Shown: positions 32,110 through 42,872 of the stretch, piece after piece | How positions within the stretch are numbered: position 1 is the first letter of the stretch | Layout of the letters: every line of letters starts with the position of its first letter | Origin: Micrococcaceae bacterium Sec5.1 | GTDB taxonomy: Bacteria; Actinomycetota; Actinomycetes; Actinomycetales; Micrococcaceae | Direction of reading: 5' to 3' | NCBI GenBank assembly: GCA_039636795.1 | Contig: CP143430.1 | Span: 4,960,001 to 5,024,000, forward strand | DNA length: 64,000 nt | Program-made: the position numbers and the translations under genes | The notes under the pieces: generated by a model | What the model saw: only the letters and a program-made list of their open reading frames with translations | Told to the model about the DNA's origin: nothing | Database searches by the model: none

Positions 32110-33213
32110 ATGTCCAAACACCATGTCAAGCAAGACGCGGCGAAAGCCGTCATCACGGGACAGCCGACCGAAGGTCCCCTGACCCACGAAGAGTTGCAGC
32201 TCTCCGGCCGCAACCATTCAATGCCGCTCGAAGCCCTCCACGACGACATCACGCCAGCAGGCCTGCACTATCTGCTCATTCACTTCGATATCCCGCACGT
32301 TACCGCCGAGGAATGGCGCCTGCGGCTCGGTGGCGCCCTTAATAACAGTCTGGAACTGAGCCTCGACGACATCAAGTCGCGGCCCTCAGTCACCATGCCT
32401 GTCACCATGGAGTGCGCCGGAAATGGACGCTCACTGCTGCAGCCACGTCCGCTCAGCCAGCCTTGGGTGCTGGGAGCTGTAGGCACTGCGGAATGGACTG
32501 GAACTCCGTTGGCACCACTGCTGGAGGAGGCAGGGTTGGCGAGTGACGCCGTCGAACTTGTCTTTACCGGCGCCGACAGCGGTATCCAGGGTGGAGTGGA
32601 GGAACCATACGCCCGTAGTCTTTCGATTGCCGAAGCGATGCATCCCGAAGTCATGTTGGTCTACGCCATGAACGGCAACCCGCTACCGATCCAGCACGGT
32701 TTCCCGCTGCGGCTGTTGGTGCCCGGCTGGTATGGCATGGCAAGCGTGAAGTGGTTGACCTCCATCGAGGCAGTGACTTCACGTTTCATGGGATTCCAAC
32801 AGGCCGTGGCGTATCACTACCTTCAGGGACCCGATGGGCCAGGTTTGCCCGTGTCGCACATTCGCGTCCGCTCCCTGATGGTGCCGCCCGGGATTCCTGA
32901 TTTCTTTACCCGACGCCGGGTAGTGGATGCCGGTCCTGTGATGCTGCACGGCAGGGCGTGGTCCGGTCACGGCGAAGTGGAACGGGTGGAGGTGGGGATC
33001 GACGGCGAATGGATGCCGGCCCATCTGGAACCCGCTATGGGTGATTTTGCCTGGCGTTCGTGGACCATGGTGTGGGTTGCGAGCCCGGGCGAGCACGAGT
33101 TGCGGTGCCGTGCGATGGACTCCTCAGGTGCGCTGCAGCCCAGCGACCAAGTGTGGAACTACCAGGGCATCGGGAACAACATGGCCCAGCGGGTTGAGGT
33201 GACGGTTCGGTAG
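32110..33213 (+). CDS. Sulfite-oxidase-type molybdopterin oxidoreductase
   Basis: The 367-residue protein matches the sulfite oxidase family. The molybdenum-coordinating cysteine is in VTMECAGNGRS (C102), followed by the Moco fold (IQHGFPLRLLVPGWYGMASVKWL) and a C-terminal dimerisation domain with an Ig-like fold. It lacks a haem domain and any signal peptide or twin-arginine signal, so as encoded it would be cytoplasmic. The substrate is probably sulfite, but other family members act on different substrates. Confidence 0.88.
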   Translation: MSKHHVKQDAAKAVITGQPTEGPLTHEELQLSGRNHSMPLEALHDDITPAGLHYLLIHFDIPHVTAEEWRLRLGGALNNSLELSLDDIKSRPSVTMPVTMECAGNGRSLLQPRPLSQPWVLGAVGTAEWTGTPLAPLLEEAGLASDAVELVFTGADSGIQGGVEEPYARSLSIAEAMHPEVMLVYAMNGNPLPIQHGFPLRLLVPGWYGMASVKWLTSIEAVTSRFMGFQQAVAYHYLQGPDGPGLPVSHIRVRSLMVPPGIPDFFTRRRVVDAGPVMLHGRAWSGHGEVERVEVGIDGEWMPAHLEPAMGDFAWRSWTMVWVASPGEHELRCRAMDSSGALQPSDQVWNYQGIGNNMAQRVEVTVR

Positions 33214-33348
33214 GTTTTTCTCGCCGAGATCGCGGGAGAGCTGCGTGATCGCCGGAACTCTTCGGCGTGCTCGGTGGCTTCCCCTTGTACTCGCACGTTT
33301 CCGGCGTTCTCGCGGGTCTTGCTCGGCCCGGTTAGACTCTTCCCAATC

Positions 33349-33726
33349 ATGAGTATCCCGACATCATCCCCGGCAAACGTCCGCGTCGATGCCTGGTTGT
33401 GGGCGATCCGCGCTTACAAGACCCGATCCGCGGCCACCGCCGCCTGCCGTGCCGGCCACATCCGGATCAATGGAAATCCGGTGAAGGCCTCGCAAACCGT
33501 GATCATCGGCGACACCGTCCGGGTCCGCGAATCGGGCTGGGAACGGATCCTCGAAGTACGGCGGCTAATCGCGAAACGCGTCGGCGCCGAGGCTGCGTCG
33601 CACTGCTTCACCGACCACACTCCCCCGCGGCCCGTTGCCCCCAAGCTCGGCCTTCCCCAGCGCGACCGCGGTGCTGGCCGACCCACCAAGAAGGATCGGC
33701 GGGATATGGAGAAATTGCGGGGTTAA
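33349..33726 (+). CDS. S4-domain RNA-binding protein (Hsp15-like)
   Basis: The 125-residue protein has an S4 domain at about residues 11-70 (VRVDAWLWAIRAYKTRSAATAACRAGHIRINGNPVKASQTVIIGDTVRV), as in Hsp15, which binds ribosomal 50S subunits stalled with peptidyl-tRNA. A basic C-terminal tail (RDRGAGRPTKKDRRDMEKL) follows. The role as a ribosome-rescue factor is inferred from the family. Confidence 0.9.
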   Translation: MSIPTSSPANVRVDAWLWAIRAYKTRSAATAACRAGHIRINGNPVKASQTVIIGDTVRVRESGWERILEVRRLIAKRVGAEAASHCFTDHTPPRPVAPKLGLPQRDRGAGRPTKKDRRDMEKLRG

Positions 33727-34459
33727 TTGTCCACATACAGCCCCCGATGGCTGTATTGCTGGCTAGCGGCCATTTAGCTTGGTGGAGGTCCCTGCGACAA
33801 AAGACCGGGTCCGATAACAGGGCCGAATGGTGGCGACGGGCTGAGTGGGCTTTCGACAGCATCCTTTCCCAAGAACCCCGCCGCGCAAAGGGTGGGCTTT
33901 CAGGTAATGACTGTATTGGCCGAATCAACACCAAGCCGTGAAGAAGTTGAATTTATAACTGTGGCTTGGAGTTATCCACTGGAAGAAGCGGCAGAATCGA
34001 CAAAGATGGATGGCTTATCGCCACCCGAAGTCCCGCCCAGTTACCCCGACCCGGACCTCGATGTTGAGCTGGACCCCAACCCGGGCAACAATGAACCGAC
34101 GGCAAGCGACACCAGATAAGGGGTTGGCGATGACGGAGCCAATGAGAGCACCAGCACACCAGGGAGCAGGGACCGGGGCAACCGACAGAATCGACCGCGG
34201 CGCCGCGGCGCGTGACCGCGGGGTGCAAATCGCGGCCGCCCAGCTACGACTGGTCACAGACCGACGCCTCGGAAAGGAAACTCCCGACTGGGTCAGGCAG
34301 CTCGCAGCAGAGAGCCCTCGGCGCGGCGTCTCGTAAACTCCGGGCAACAGCTCCACGAACAATAGTTATCCACAAGCGGTCCCCTTCGACGTGAAACCCT
34401 CCCTTTCCCCCACCTAGACTGGCCGACACATCGCCAAACAGTTGCTGGGGGAACCTGTC
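33727..34459. other. Intergenic region with three DnaA-box-like nonamers
   Basis: About 730 bases with no strong gene. It contains TTGTCCACA (33727-33735), TTATCCACT (about 33972) and TTATCCACA (34366-34374), which match or nearly match DnaA boxes. A small hairpin (ATACAGCC/GGCTGTAT, 33734-33753) just after the S4 gene could be its terminator. One weak small reading frame is listed separately. Parts are less GC-rich than the flanking genes. Confidence 0.4.
34130..34336 (+). CDS. Possible small protein, unknown
   Basis: A 68-codon frame starts at an ATG with AAGGGG 8 bases upstream. The C-terminal part (QLRLVTDRRLGKETPDWVRQLAAE) looks protein-like, while the N-terminal part is low complexity. 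I recognise no family and the frame could be chance. Confidence 0.3.
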   Translation: MTEPMRAPAHQGAGTGATDRIDRGAAARDRGVQIAAAQLRLVTDRRLGKETPDWVRQLAAESPRRGVS

Positions 34460-37220
<2,761 letters not shown>

Positions 37221-37629
37221 GACTCAGAACTTTCGATAACGGTTTGTAACAATTAATTCCGTACCCAATCCTAGCCCTGTACTGCGGGGGTTTTGCCGCT
37301 GGTTCGCGCTGAAAGATTTAATGTTGCACTGATCTGGAATTAAGTTCCTGCTTCGAAAGGGCTGCCTTTCACTGTCCTGTCCAGCAACGGTCTCTGGTGG
37401 GGAGGAAGGAAGGGCGATCGTTTGGAAGCGAGCGCTCAAATCCATCACGAACCCTGGGCGGCAGGACTGGATTCCGATCCTCGGACCAATGTGCTTCCAC
37501 GGCCGAGAATCCTAAACGCTTTCAAGAGCAGCGATGGGAAGCATGTCCAATATGCTTCCCTTGCTTGTAAAGCTTGGTCGCCGAAGAGCGGGTGCAAAGA
37601 AGCTCAGGAAGCCACAGAGCGAAGCTGGA
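37221..37629. other. Intergenic region upstream of the Fic gene
   Basis: About 410 bases. The end next to the Fic gene is AT-rich (around 37245-37260) and probably holds its promoter. I see no gene, RNA or repeat in the rest. Confidence 0.45.
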
Positions 37630-38091
37630 TCAGGAGAACCAGGTATCCGGCGGGCCCATGAACAGGAGGAAGCTGAACACGCCAGCCACGCCCACCAAGA
37701 CAATCGCAATGGCCAGGATCGGGTTTCCCAGGATCCAAGCCAGCCCTTTCTCCAGCCCGCCTTGAGGTTCCTCTCCCCCAGGGGCAAAGCGCCAACCGCC
37801 GGCAAGGAGACCCCGACGGTCGAGCGACTTTTCCACGGGAATAGTGACGTACGGGATCACGGCAGAGACGGTGGCAAGCAGACCCGTTCGGGCCGGCCAT
37901 TTCTGGTTGATCCAAGTGAAAGCGGCTGTTGCTGCATAGCAAAGGAAGACAAAGCCATGAATGCCTCCGGCTATGCTGACGCCTACCTCCGTGGTGTGGG
38001 TGACGTACTTAAGGAACAGCCCAATCAGCAGCAGCGTCCACGTCACAGCTTCGGCAAAAGCAACGGTACGAAACAGGGTGCGGGGCTGCAT
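37630..38091 (-). CDS. DUF3817-type integral membrane protein
   Basis: The 153-residue protein has four likely membrane helices and the DUF3817 pattern (RTVAFAEAVTWTLLLIGLFLKYV, then GIHGFVFLCYAATAAFTW). The start at 38091 is chosen because AAGGA lies 5 bases upstream. Function of the family is unknown. Confidence 0.82.
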   Translation of the reverse strand: MQPRTLFRTVAFAEAVTWTLLLIGLFLKYVTHTTEVGVSIAGGIHGFVFLCYAATAAFTWINQKWPARTGLLATVSAVIPYVTIPVEKSLDRRGLLAGGWRFAPGGEEPQGGLEKGLAWILGNPILAIAIVLVGVAGVFSFLLFMGPPDTWFS

Positions 38092-38151
38092 GGAAGTCCT
38101 TGGCTGGGAAACGGGAGTCCCGTCCAATTTACCGTGACAGGACAAACACGT

Positions 38152-38769
38152 TCACCCCGGGAGAGGAAGCGAGTCCCGGTGCCGGATCTGCGAATCCCCG
38201 AATTCAACGGGCACTGGAGCAATCTCCATGGGCGGCTCATGGCGGGTCCGGGCCTTGCCGACGGCGATATGGGGCAACCAGCGGGGTGACCTGTAGCCAA
38301 GGGCAGGTGAGCTCAGGATGAAGTCGTCAATGTTGTCCAGGCCCAGATCATCCAAGAGCACATGGAGCCCCTGAACCAGAAGGGCCTGATAGTCGTGAAC
38401 CTCTTGAGGAACGTCCACTTCCAGTCCCATAAGGCGGCCACCGCCCAGAGGGATCAATTTGTCCGACTTTCCCAGGAACCCCTGCAATACAGGCAACTCT
38501 GTCAACCAACCCACAAGCTCGGGAAGTACATTCTCTGCCCGGGACATTCCTTTGGTCCAGGCTTCAATGTCCTGGACCAAATCATCGAGGATACCCACGT
38601 GCAGCAGCGTCATGTGGAGTCCTTGCGGCTTCCGGAGGAAGTCGACGTAGCGGTTGAGTCCCTCGTATTCGGTTTGCCCGGCGCCTATGCGGAGGACAGG
38701 CACCTCGACGGTAATGCGGGATCCATGCGGTTTGCCTCCAGCGGGGTTACTGGCCGTCATGCATGACAT
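38152..38769 (-). CDS. Possible 2H phosphoesterase (2'-5' RNA ligase-like)
   Basis: The product of about 205 residues contains LHMTLLHVG (HxT at residues 52-54) and a later HIAVGK segment, resembling the two HxT/S motifs of 2H phosphoesterases. The second motif has Ala where Thr or Ser is expected, so activity is uncertain. Two ATGs (38769 and 38760) are possible starts. It is on the same strand as the DUF3817 gene. Confidence 0.55.
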   Translation of the reverse strand: MSCMTASNPAGGKPHGSRITVEVPVLRIGAGQTEYEGLNRYVDFLRKPQGLHMTLLHVGILDDLVQDIEAWTKGMSRAENVLPELVGWLTELPVLQGFLGKSDKLIPLGGGRLMGLEVDVPQEVHDYQALLVQGLHVLLDDLGLDNIDDFILSSPALGYRSPRWLPHIAVGKARTRHEPPMEIAPVPVEFGDSQIRHRDSLPLPG

Positions 38770-38838
38770 TATGCGCCGCTCGCGGCTCCCATGGCAGGCC
38801 CCCAACAGAAGCCCAGTGCCGGCGTCGTGCCTAACGTC

Positions 38839-39411
38839 CTATTTCTTGGAGCGGGCTTGAACCAGATTCGCAAACGGCAGGCGGCCATAGGTGGCAACGA
38901 AATCAGCATGGTAGGCAGCCTCGGCTGCATTCACCTCGGAAGGAGGGAGTTCCTTCCACGCGATGATCAGGTCCAGAGCATCCCGGAGCTGCCAGATGAG
39001 CCGGGCGTCCCAGACGACGGTGGGCCGCCCGCGACCGTAATCCATGAACTCCTGGATCTGCTTCCGCAGCCCCCGATTTCCTTGGCTTCCGGCGCTGGCC
39101 TTGCCCAGGTACAAGACGGAAGCATCCGGGACCCACTCCGCTTCCAAAGCTTCCCGCTTAAGGGACGGGTCCTTTTTCTTGAACGTTCCCGCGGTGCTCT
39201 TGTTAAGGAAGGCGGGCTCGAAGGCAGCAGGGCAAAGCAGGACAAAGATCCCGGGGCCCTGGGGGACGCGCATGACATCGAGTTCGTCTAAGGCTCGAAA
39301 GCCCGTGAAACCTTCGGCGGTGAGTGACTTTTTGGTGAAGAGCATGGTCCATTGTGTCAACCGCTCGTTTGCGGTGCCTGCGCGCTTCCCTTCCTGGTCC
39401 GTGAGCGTCAC
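38839..39411 (-). CDS. Hypothetical protein with GIY-YIG-like pattern
   Basis: The 190-residue protein contains PGIFVLLCPAAFEP and then SVLYLGKASAGSQGNRGLRKQIQEFMDYG. The GIF...LYLGK...GLRKQI spacing is reminiscent of a GIY-YIG nuclease fold, but the catalytic residues cannot be assigned with confidence. It starts 36 bases from the first hipB operator-like site and is transcribed away from hipBA, so those sites could affect it as well. Confidence 0.5.
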   Translation of the reverse strand: MTLTDQEGKRAGTANERLTQWTMLFTKKSLTAEGFTGFRALDELDVMRVPQGPGIFVLLCPAAFEPAFLNKSTAGTFKKKDPSLKREALEAEWVPDASVLYLGKASAGSQGNRGLRKQIQEFMDYGRGRPTVVWDARLIWQLRDALDLIIAWKELPPSEVNAAEAAYHADFVATYGRLPFANLVQARSKK

Positions 39412-39446
39412 GCAGGGCCCGCATCAAGATCAAGGACAGCGTGGCA

Positions 39447-39518
39447 CTGTCGCCTTACGGCAACAAATGCTAAAGTCGTCGTACGGCGACATTTTCGAAA
39501 GTTGCCGTACGGCGACAG
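39447..39518. promoter_or_regulatory. HipB operator cluster 1
   Basis: CTGTCGCCTTACGGCAAC (39447-39464) and GTTGCCGTACGGCGACAG (39501-39518) are inverted copies that match at 17 of 18 positions. A third site, GTCGTACGGCGAC, lies between them (39478-39490). The half sites GTCGCC/GGCGAC fit the palindromic style of HipB operators. They lie just upstream of hipB. Confidence 0.75.
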
Positions 39519-39528
39519 GAGTCCGAGA

Positions 39529-39753
39529 ATGCGCACGGTGCGGGAGGCAGGGCCACTGGTACGTGAGCTTCGTGAGGAGCGTGGCTGGTCTCAGGCAGAG
39601 CTTGCCCGCCGAGCGAACGTTTCGCGAACCTTCTTGATCGACCTTGAATCCGGCAAGGCAACAGTGGAGACTTCAAAATTCATGGACGTCTTCCAAGCTT
39701 TAGGGTTTGAGCTTGCCGTACGCAACAGCGACACCGGCTACGTCAGATGGTAA
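39529..39753 (+). CDS. hipB: HipB-like helix-turn-helix antitoxin
   Basis: The 74-residue protein has an XRE-type helix-turn-helix (LVRELREERGWSQAELARRANVSRTFLIDLESGKATVE). It sits directly upstream of hipA and overlaps it by 7 bases. HipB proteins bind their own operator and neutralise HipA. Three operator-like sites lie immediately upstream. The ribosome binding site is weak (CAGGAG at about 39516). Confidence 0.88.
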   Translation: MRTVREAGPLVRELREERGWSQAELARRANVSRTFLIDLESGKATVETSKFMDVFQALGFELAVRNSDTGYVRW

Positions 39754-41027
39754 ATACCCGTGCACTTGACGTGTTCATGGATGGGGCAGCCTGTGGCCGG
39801 GTTGAGCAGACGCCCTCAGGAAATCTGATAATCCGCTATAAACCGGAATATCAGGCAATCCCCGACGCGACACCATTATCGCTTTCCATGCCACTGGCCG
39901 CCGCTTCACACAAGAAGCGCGCAGTCCTGCCCTTCCTGCAAGGCTTGCTCCCGGACAGCGACGGGGCCTTGCGGACCATAGCGAGGAGGTTTGGGGTCTC
40001 CCCATCAAACCCTTTCGCCATCCTTGAGTACATCGGTGCAGATGTCGCTGGCGCACTCCAATTCATGCGTCCGGGAACAGAATCCCCGGACGGCGGGCTC
40101 GCCAGGAACTCGGTCACCCCGGTCTCGGAATCCGATGTTGCCACCATGCTGGATCATGTCGTGGCTGAATATGAGGATGGCACGCCATACGACGATGCAG
40201 CAGGACGTTTCAGTCTTGCAGGAGCACAACCGAAAATCGCCCTTCATCAACTCCCCGATGGGACGTGGGGAGTCCCCGCAGATGCGACACCAACAACTCA
40301 CATCTTGAAGCCGACAGCAGGGAACTTCAGCAGGCTCGACGTCGTCGAGCAGCTGACCATGAGGGCGGCAGCCTTGCTCGGCCTTGAGGTGGCGAGCTCC
40401 GAACTTGCACGCATCGGTTCTTGGGACGTATTCGTGACACGGCGCTATGACCGTCAACTGACCGATGGCGTCTGGCGCCGCATTCACCAAGAGGACCTCT
40501 GCCAGTCTCTGAGCGTTTCGCCGGCAAAGAAATACCAGCATCGCGACGGGGGTCCTGGGGCCGGCGACATGGCTTCTCTTGCGCGGTCGTTTCCCCTCGA
40601 AAGAGACCGCCGCAAAGCTGGAGAAGCACTTTACCGGGCCTTCGTGTTCAACACTGTGGCCGGTTGCACGGATGCTCACGCCAAGAACTACTCGATCCTG
40701 CTCCGAGGCAGTGAAGCGCAAATAGCACCGCTTTATGACCTCGCTACATACGCACCCTACTGGGATGGAGAATCGACCATCGACCTCGCAATGAGCGTGA
40801 AAGGCGAATACCGTCTGCAGAAAATCAGCAGGCAAATGCTGGTCTCCACGGGTAGGCAGTTCGGCGTCACGCCCGACGTAGCGGAAGAGATTGTTGGAAA
40901 CTACTGCGGGCAGCTGGTGGAAGCGTTTGATGCCGCCAAAGACGAACTGCAAAACCATATGGGGCGGCTGCCGAAAGTCGCCGACGATGCAGTGACCAAC
41001 GTACGCAAGCTGCCACTGGTGCAGTGA
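39747..41027 (+). CDS. hipA: HipA-like serine/threonine kinase toxin
   Basis: The 426-residue protein has the HipA layout. An N-terminal couple_HipA domain is followed by a Gly-rich loop region with FSLAGAQPKIAL, an ILKPT lysine segment, the catalytic CTDAHAKNYSIL and the metal-binding APLYDLATY. HipA kinases phosphorylate glutamyl-tRNA synthetase or other targets and can slow growth; the target here is not known. It is encoded with hipB and ends before the asparagine gene cluster. Confidence 0.9.
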   Translation: MVNTRALDVFMDGAACGRVEQTPSGNLIIRYKPEYQAIPDATPLSLSMPLAAASHKKRAVLPFLQGLLPDSDGALRTIARRFGVSPSNPFAILEYIGADVAGALQFMRPGTESPDGGLARNSVTPVSESDVATMLDHVVAEYEDGTPYDDAAGRFSLAGAQPKIALHQLPDGTWGVPADATPTTHILKPTAGNFSRLDVVEQLTMRAAALLGLEVASSELARIGSWDVFVTRRYDRQLTDGVWRRIHQEDLCQSLSVSPAKKYQHRDGGPGAGDMASLARSFPLERDRRKAGEALYRAFVFNTVAGCTDAHAKNYSILLRGSEAQIAPLYDLATYAPYWDGESTIDLAMSVKGEYRLQKISRQMLVSTGRQFGVTPDVAEEIVGNYCGQLVEAFDAAKDELQNHMGRLPKVADDAVTNVRKLPLVQ

Positions 41028-41074
41028 GCCAGCCGCTTGGCCAACCCCCAAACCCTGAAGCAAGCCTTTCAGCG

Positions 41075-41104
41075 TTGACACAGCCTTGTGACCCGTGCCA
41101 TATT
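41075..41104 (+). promoter_or_regulatory. Promoter of the asparagine operon, leaderless
   Basis: TTGACA (41075-41080) and CATATT (41099-41104) are separated by 18 bases. The expected transcription start, 7-8 bases further, coincides with the GTG at 41112, and no ribosome binding site is present there. This points to a leaderless transcript. Confidence 0.6.
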
Positions 41105-41111
41105 CGATAAC

Positions 41112-41837
41112 GTGAACCTGTCAGACAGCCGGACAGCCGGACAGCCCGCATCGGGCAAGCCCGCTGGGCCCACCCCGATCTCGCGCATTTCCGCGGCTGA
41201 GGCGGTCTTCGCGGCACTGAGAAGGGCTATCGAGGGCGGCCAGTTCGATATCGGCACCAAGCTGAGCTCTGAAGCAACGCTGGCGGCCCAGTACGGCGTG
41301 AGCCGCTCCGTCATCCGAGAAGCCCTGCGATCCTGCAACACGCTGGGTTTGACCGTGACCAAGACCGGCAAGGGCACGTTCATTGTGGCCAACAAGGTCG
41401 CCAATGACCTTACCTTGGGCCAGTACAGTGCGCGTGATCTGAACGAAGCACGTCCGCACATTGAGATTCCCGCAGCCGGACTGGCAGCCCAGCGCCGCAC
41501 GGAAGAAGAACTTGAGCACCTGAAGGACATCGTCCAGGAAATGCTCAATGAGAACGATCCCGAAGCCTGGGTAAACCTGGATGCCAGCTTCCATTCCGCC
41601 GTCGCCCGGGCCAGTGGCAACCGGGTGTTCGCCAGCGTCGTTTCCGATATTCGCGACGCCTTGGCCCACCAGTCTGAAACCCTCAACCTCGTCGCCGACC
41701 GGCAACACCGCTCTGACGAGGAACATGTTGCCGTGCTGAACGCAATCGAAGCAGGCGACTCCGAAGCAGCGAGCAAAGCGATGGCCGATCACCTTCAGGC
41801 CGTCAGCGTCGCACTGGACACGATCCTCAGCAAATGA
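41112..41837 (+). CDS. GntR/FadR-type regulator of asparagine utilisation
   Basis: The 241-residue protein has a GntR winged helix (about residues 25-95: LSSEATLAAQYGVSRSVIREALRSCNTLGLTVTKTGKGTFIV) and an FCD-type ligand-binding domain with acidic and histidine residues (FHSAVARASGN, EEHVAVLNAIEAGD). The GTG at 41112 fits a leaderless start; a GTG at 41088 is possible. It overlaps the asparaginase gene by 4 bases, so it is the first gene of the operon and probably controls it. Ligand may be asparagine, aspartate or a related metabolite (inferred). Confidence 0.82.
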   Translation: MNLSDSRTAGQPASGKPAGPTPISRISAAEAVFAALRRAIEGGQFDIGTKLSSEATLAAQYGVSRSVIREALRSCNTLGLTVTKTGKGTFIVANKVANDLTLGQYSARDLNEARPHIEIPAAGLAAQRRTEEELEHLKDIVQEMLNENDPEAWVNLDASFHSAVARASGNRVFASVVSDIRDALAHQSETLNLVADRQHRSDEEHVAVLNAIEAGDSEAASKAMADHLQAVSVALDTILSK

Positions 41838-42859
41838 ACCACCCGAAGGACACCATGCCCCAAGTGACCGCAGCAGCAGCGGCCCAAACAGCACAGAGAA
41901 CGCCCAACCACGTCCCGCTCGTCGAACAGACCCGCGACGGCTTGGTGGAGAGCATCCACTATGGATCGCTGATCGCCCTGAACGCCGATGGCAGCAGTGC
42001 CATCGAAGCCGGCCAGCCGGACGCGCCCATGTACCCGCGTTCCTCCCTTAAACCGCTCCAGGCCGTAGCCCTCCTTCGCGCGGGCTTGGATATCCCCCAG
42101 AAGCTCCTCGCCCTGACGGCCGCCAGCCACTCAGGCAGCAAAGCGCATCGCGACGGCGCCGCCGAAATCCTGGCGCTTCACGGCCTGACCGAAGCGGCAC
42201 TGGGCAACAGCACTGACCTGCCATACGGCGTCGTTGAGCGCGAAGAATGGCTCCGCGCCGGCAACGGCCCCACCCAACTTGCGCAGAACTGCTCCGGCAA
42301 GCACGCGTCCATGACCGCGGTGTGCGTCATTAATGGTTGGCCCGTGGAGGGCTACCTGAACCCGGAACACCCGCTTCAGGTCCTGGTTCGTGACACCATC
42401 ACCGAACTGACCGGCGAGGACGCAGCCGCAGTGAGCACTGATGGCTGCGGCACCCCGCTTTTTGCCCACACGCTTCACGGAATGGCCCGCGCTTACGGCC
42501 GCATCGCCGCCGCTGACCAAAGCACCTACGAGGGCAAAGTTGCCCACGCCATGCGCCGCTTCCCGGAGATGGTAGGCGGCGAAGGCCGCGACGTCACTGC
42601 GCTGATGCGCGCCGTCCCGGGGCTGCTTGCCAAGGACGGTTTTGAAGGCCTCCAGCTGGTGGGCCTGCCGGACGGCCGCGGCGTGGCTGTGAAGATTTCC
42701 GACGGCGGTGACCGCGCGCGCATGCCCGTCACCGTTGAGGTTCTCCGCCAGTTGGGCGTCGACGGCGGCAGCCTGGACACGCTTCAAAGCCCACCGGTGC
42801 TGGGCGGCGGCCTTCCGGTCGGCGAGCTCCGCGCCGCGCAATTTTTCAGCAAGAACTAA
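41834..42859 (+). CDS. ansA: L-asparaginase, Rhizobium-etli type
   Basis: The 341-residue protein has the motifs of the PF06089-type asparaginases: the catalytic SSLKP (residues 70-74), CSGKH, and TDGCGTP. These enzymes are unrelated to the E. coli types; Ser-Lys pairs catalyse the hydrolysis of L-asparagine to L-aspartate and ammonia, and two cysteines and a lysine hold zinc. It overlaps the regulator gene by 4 bases and is followed by aspartate ammonia-lyase. Confidence 0.92.
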   Translation: MNHPKDTMPQVTAAAAAQTAQRTPNHVPLVEQTRDGLVESIHYGSLIALNADGSSAIEAGQPDAPMYPRSSLKPLQAVALLRAGLDIPQKLLALTAASHSGSKAHRDGAAEILALHGLTEAALGNSTDLPYGVVEREEWLRAGNGPTQLAQNCSGKHASMTAVCVINGWPVEGYLNPEHPLQVLVRDTITELTGEDAAAVSTDGCGTPLFAHTLHGMARAYGRIAAADQSTYEGKVAHAMRRFPEMVGGEGRDVTALMRAVPGLLAKDGFEGLQLVGLPDGRGVAVKISDGGDRARMPVTVEVLRQLGVDGGSLDTLQSPPVLGGGLPVGELRAAQFFSKN

Positions 42860-42872
42860 ACCAAGGACAGCT

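Noticed and set aside
33907..34119. Small acidic proline-rich frame
   Set aside because: Weak ribosome binding site, low-complexity ending and no family; not supported enough to annotate.
37224..37448. Small minus-strand frame upstream of the Fic gene
   Set aside because: No ribosome binding site and no recognisable protein character.
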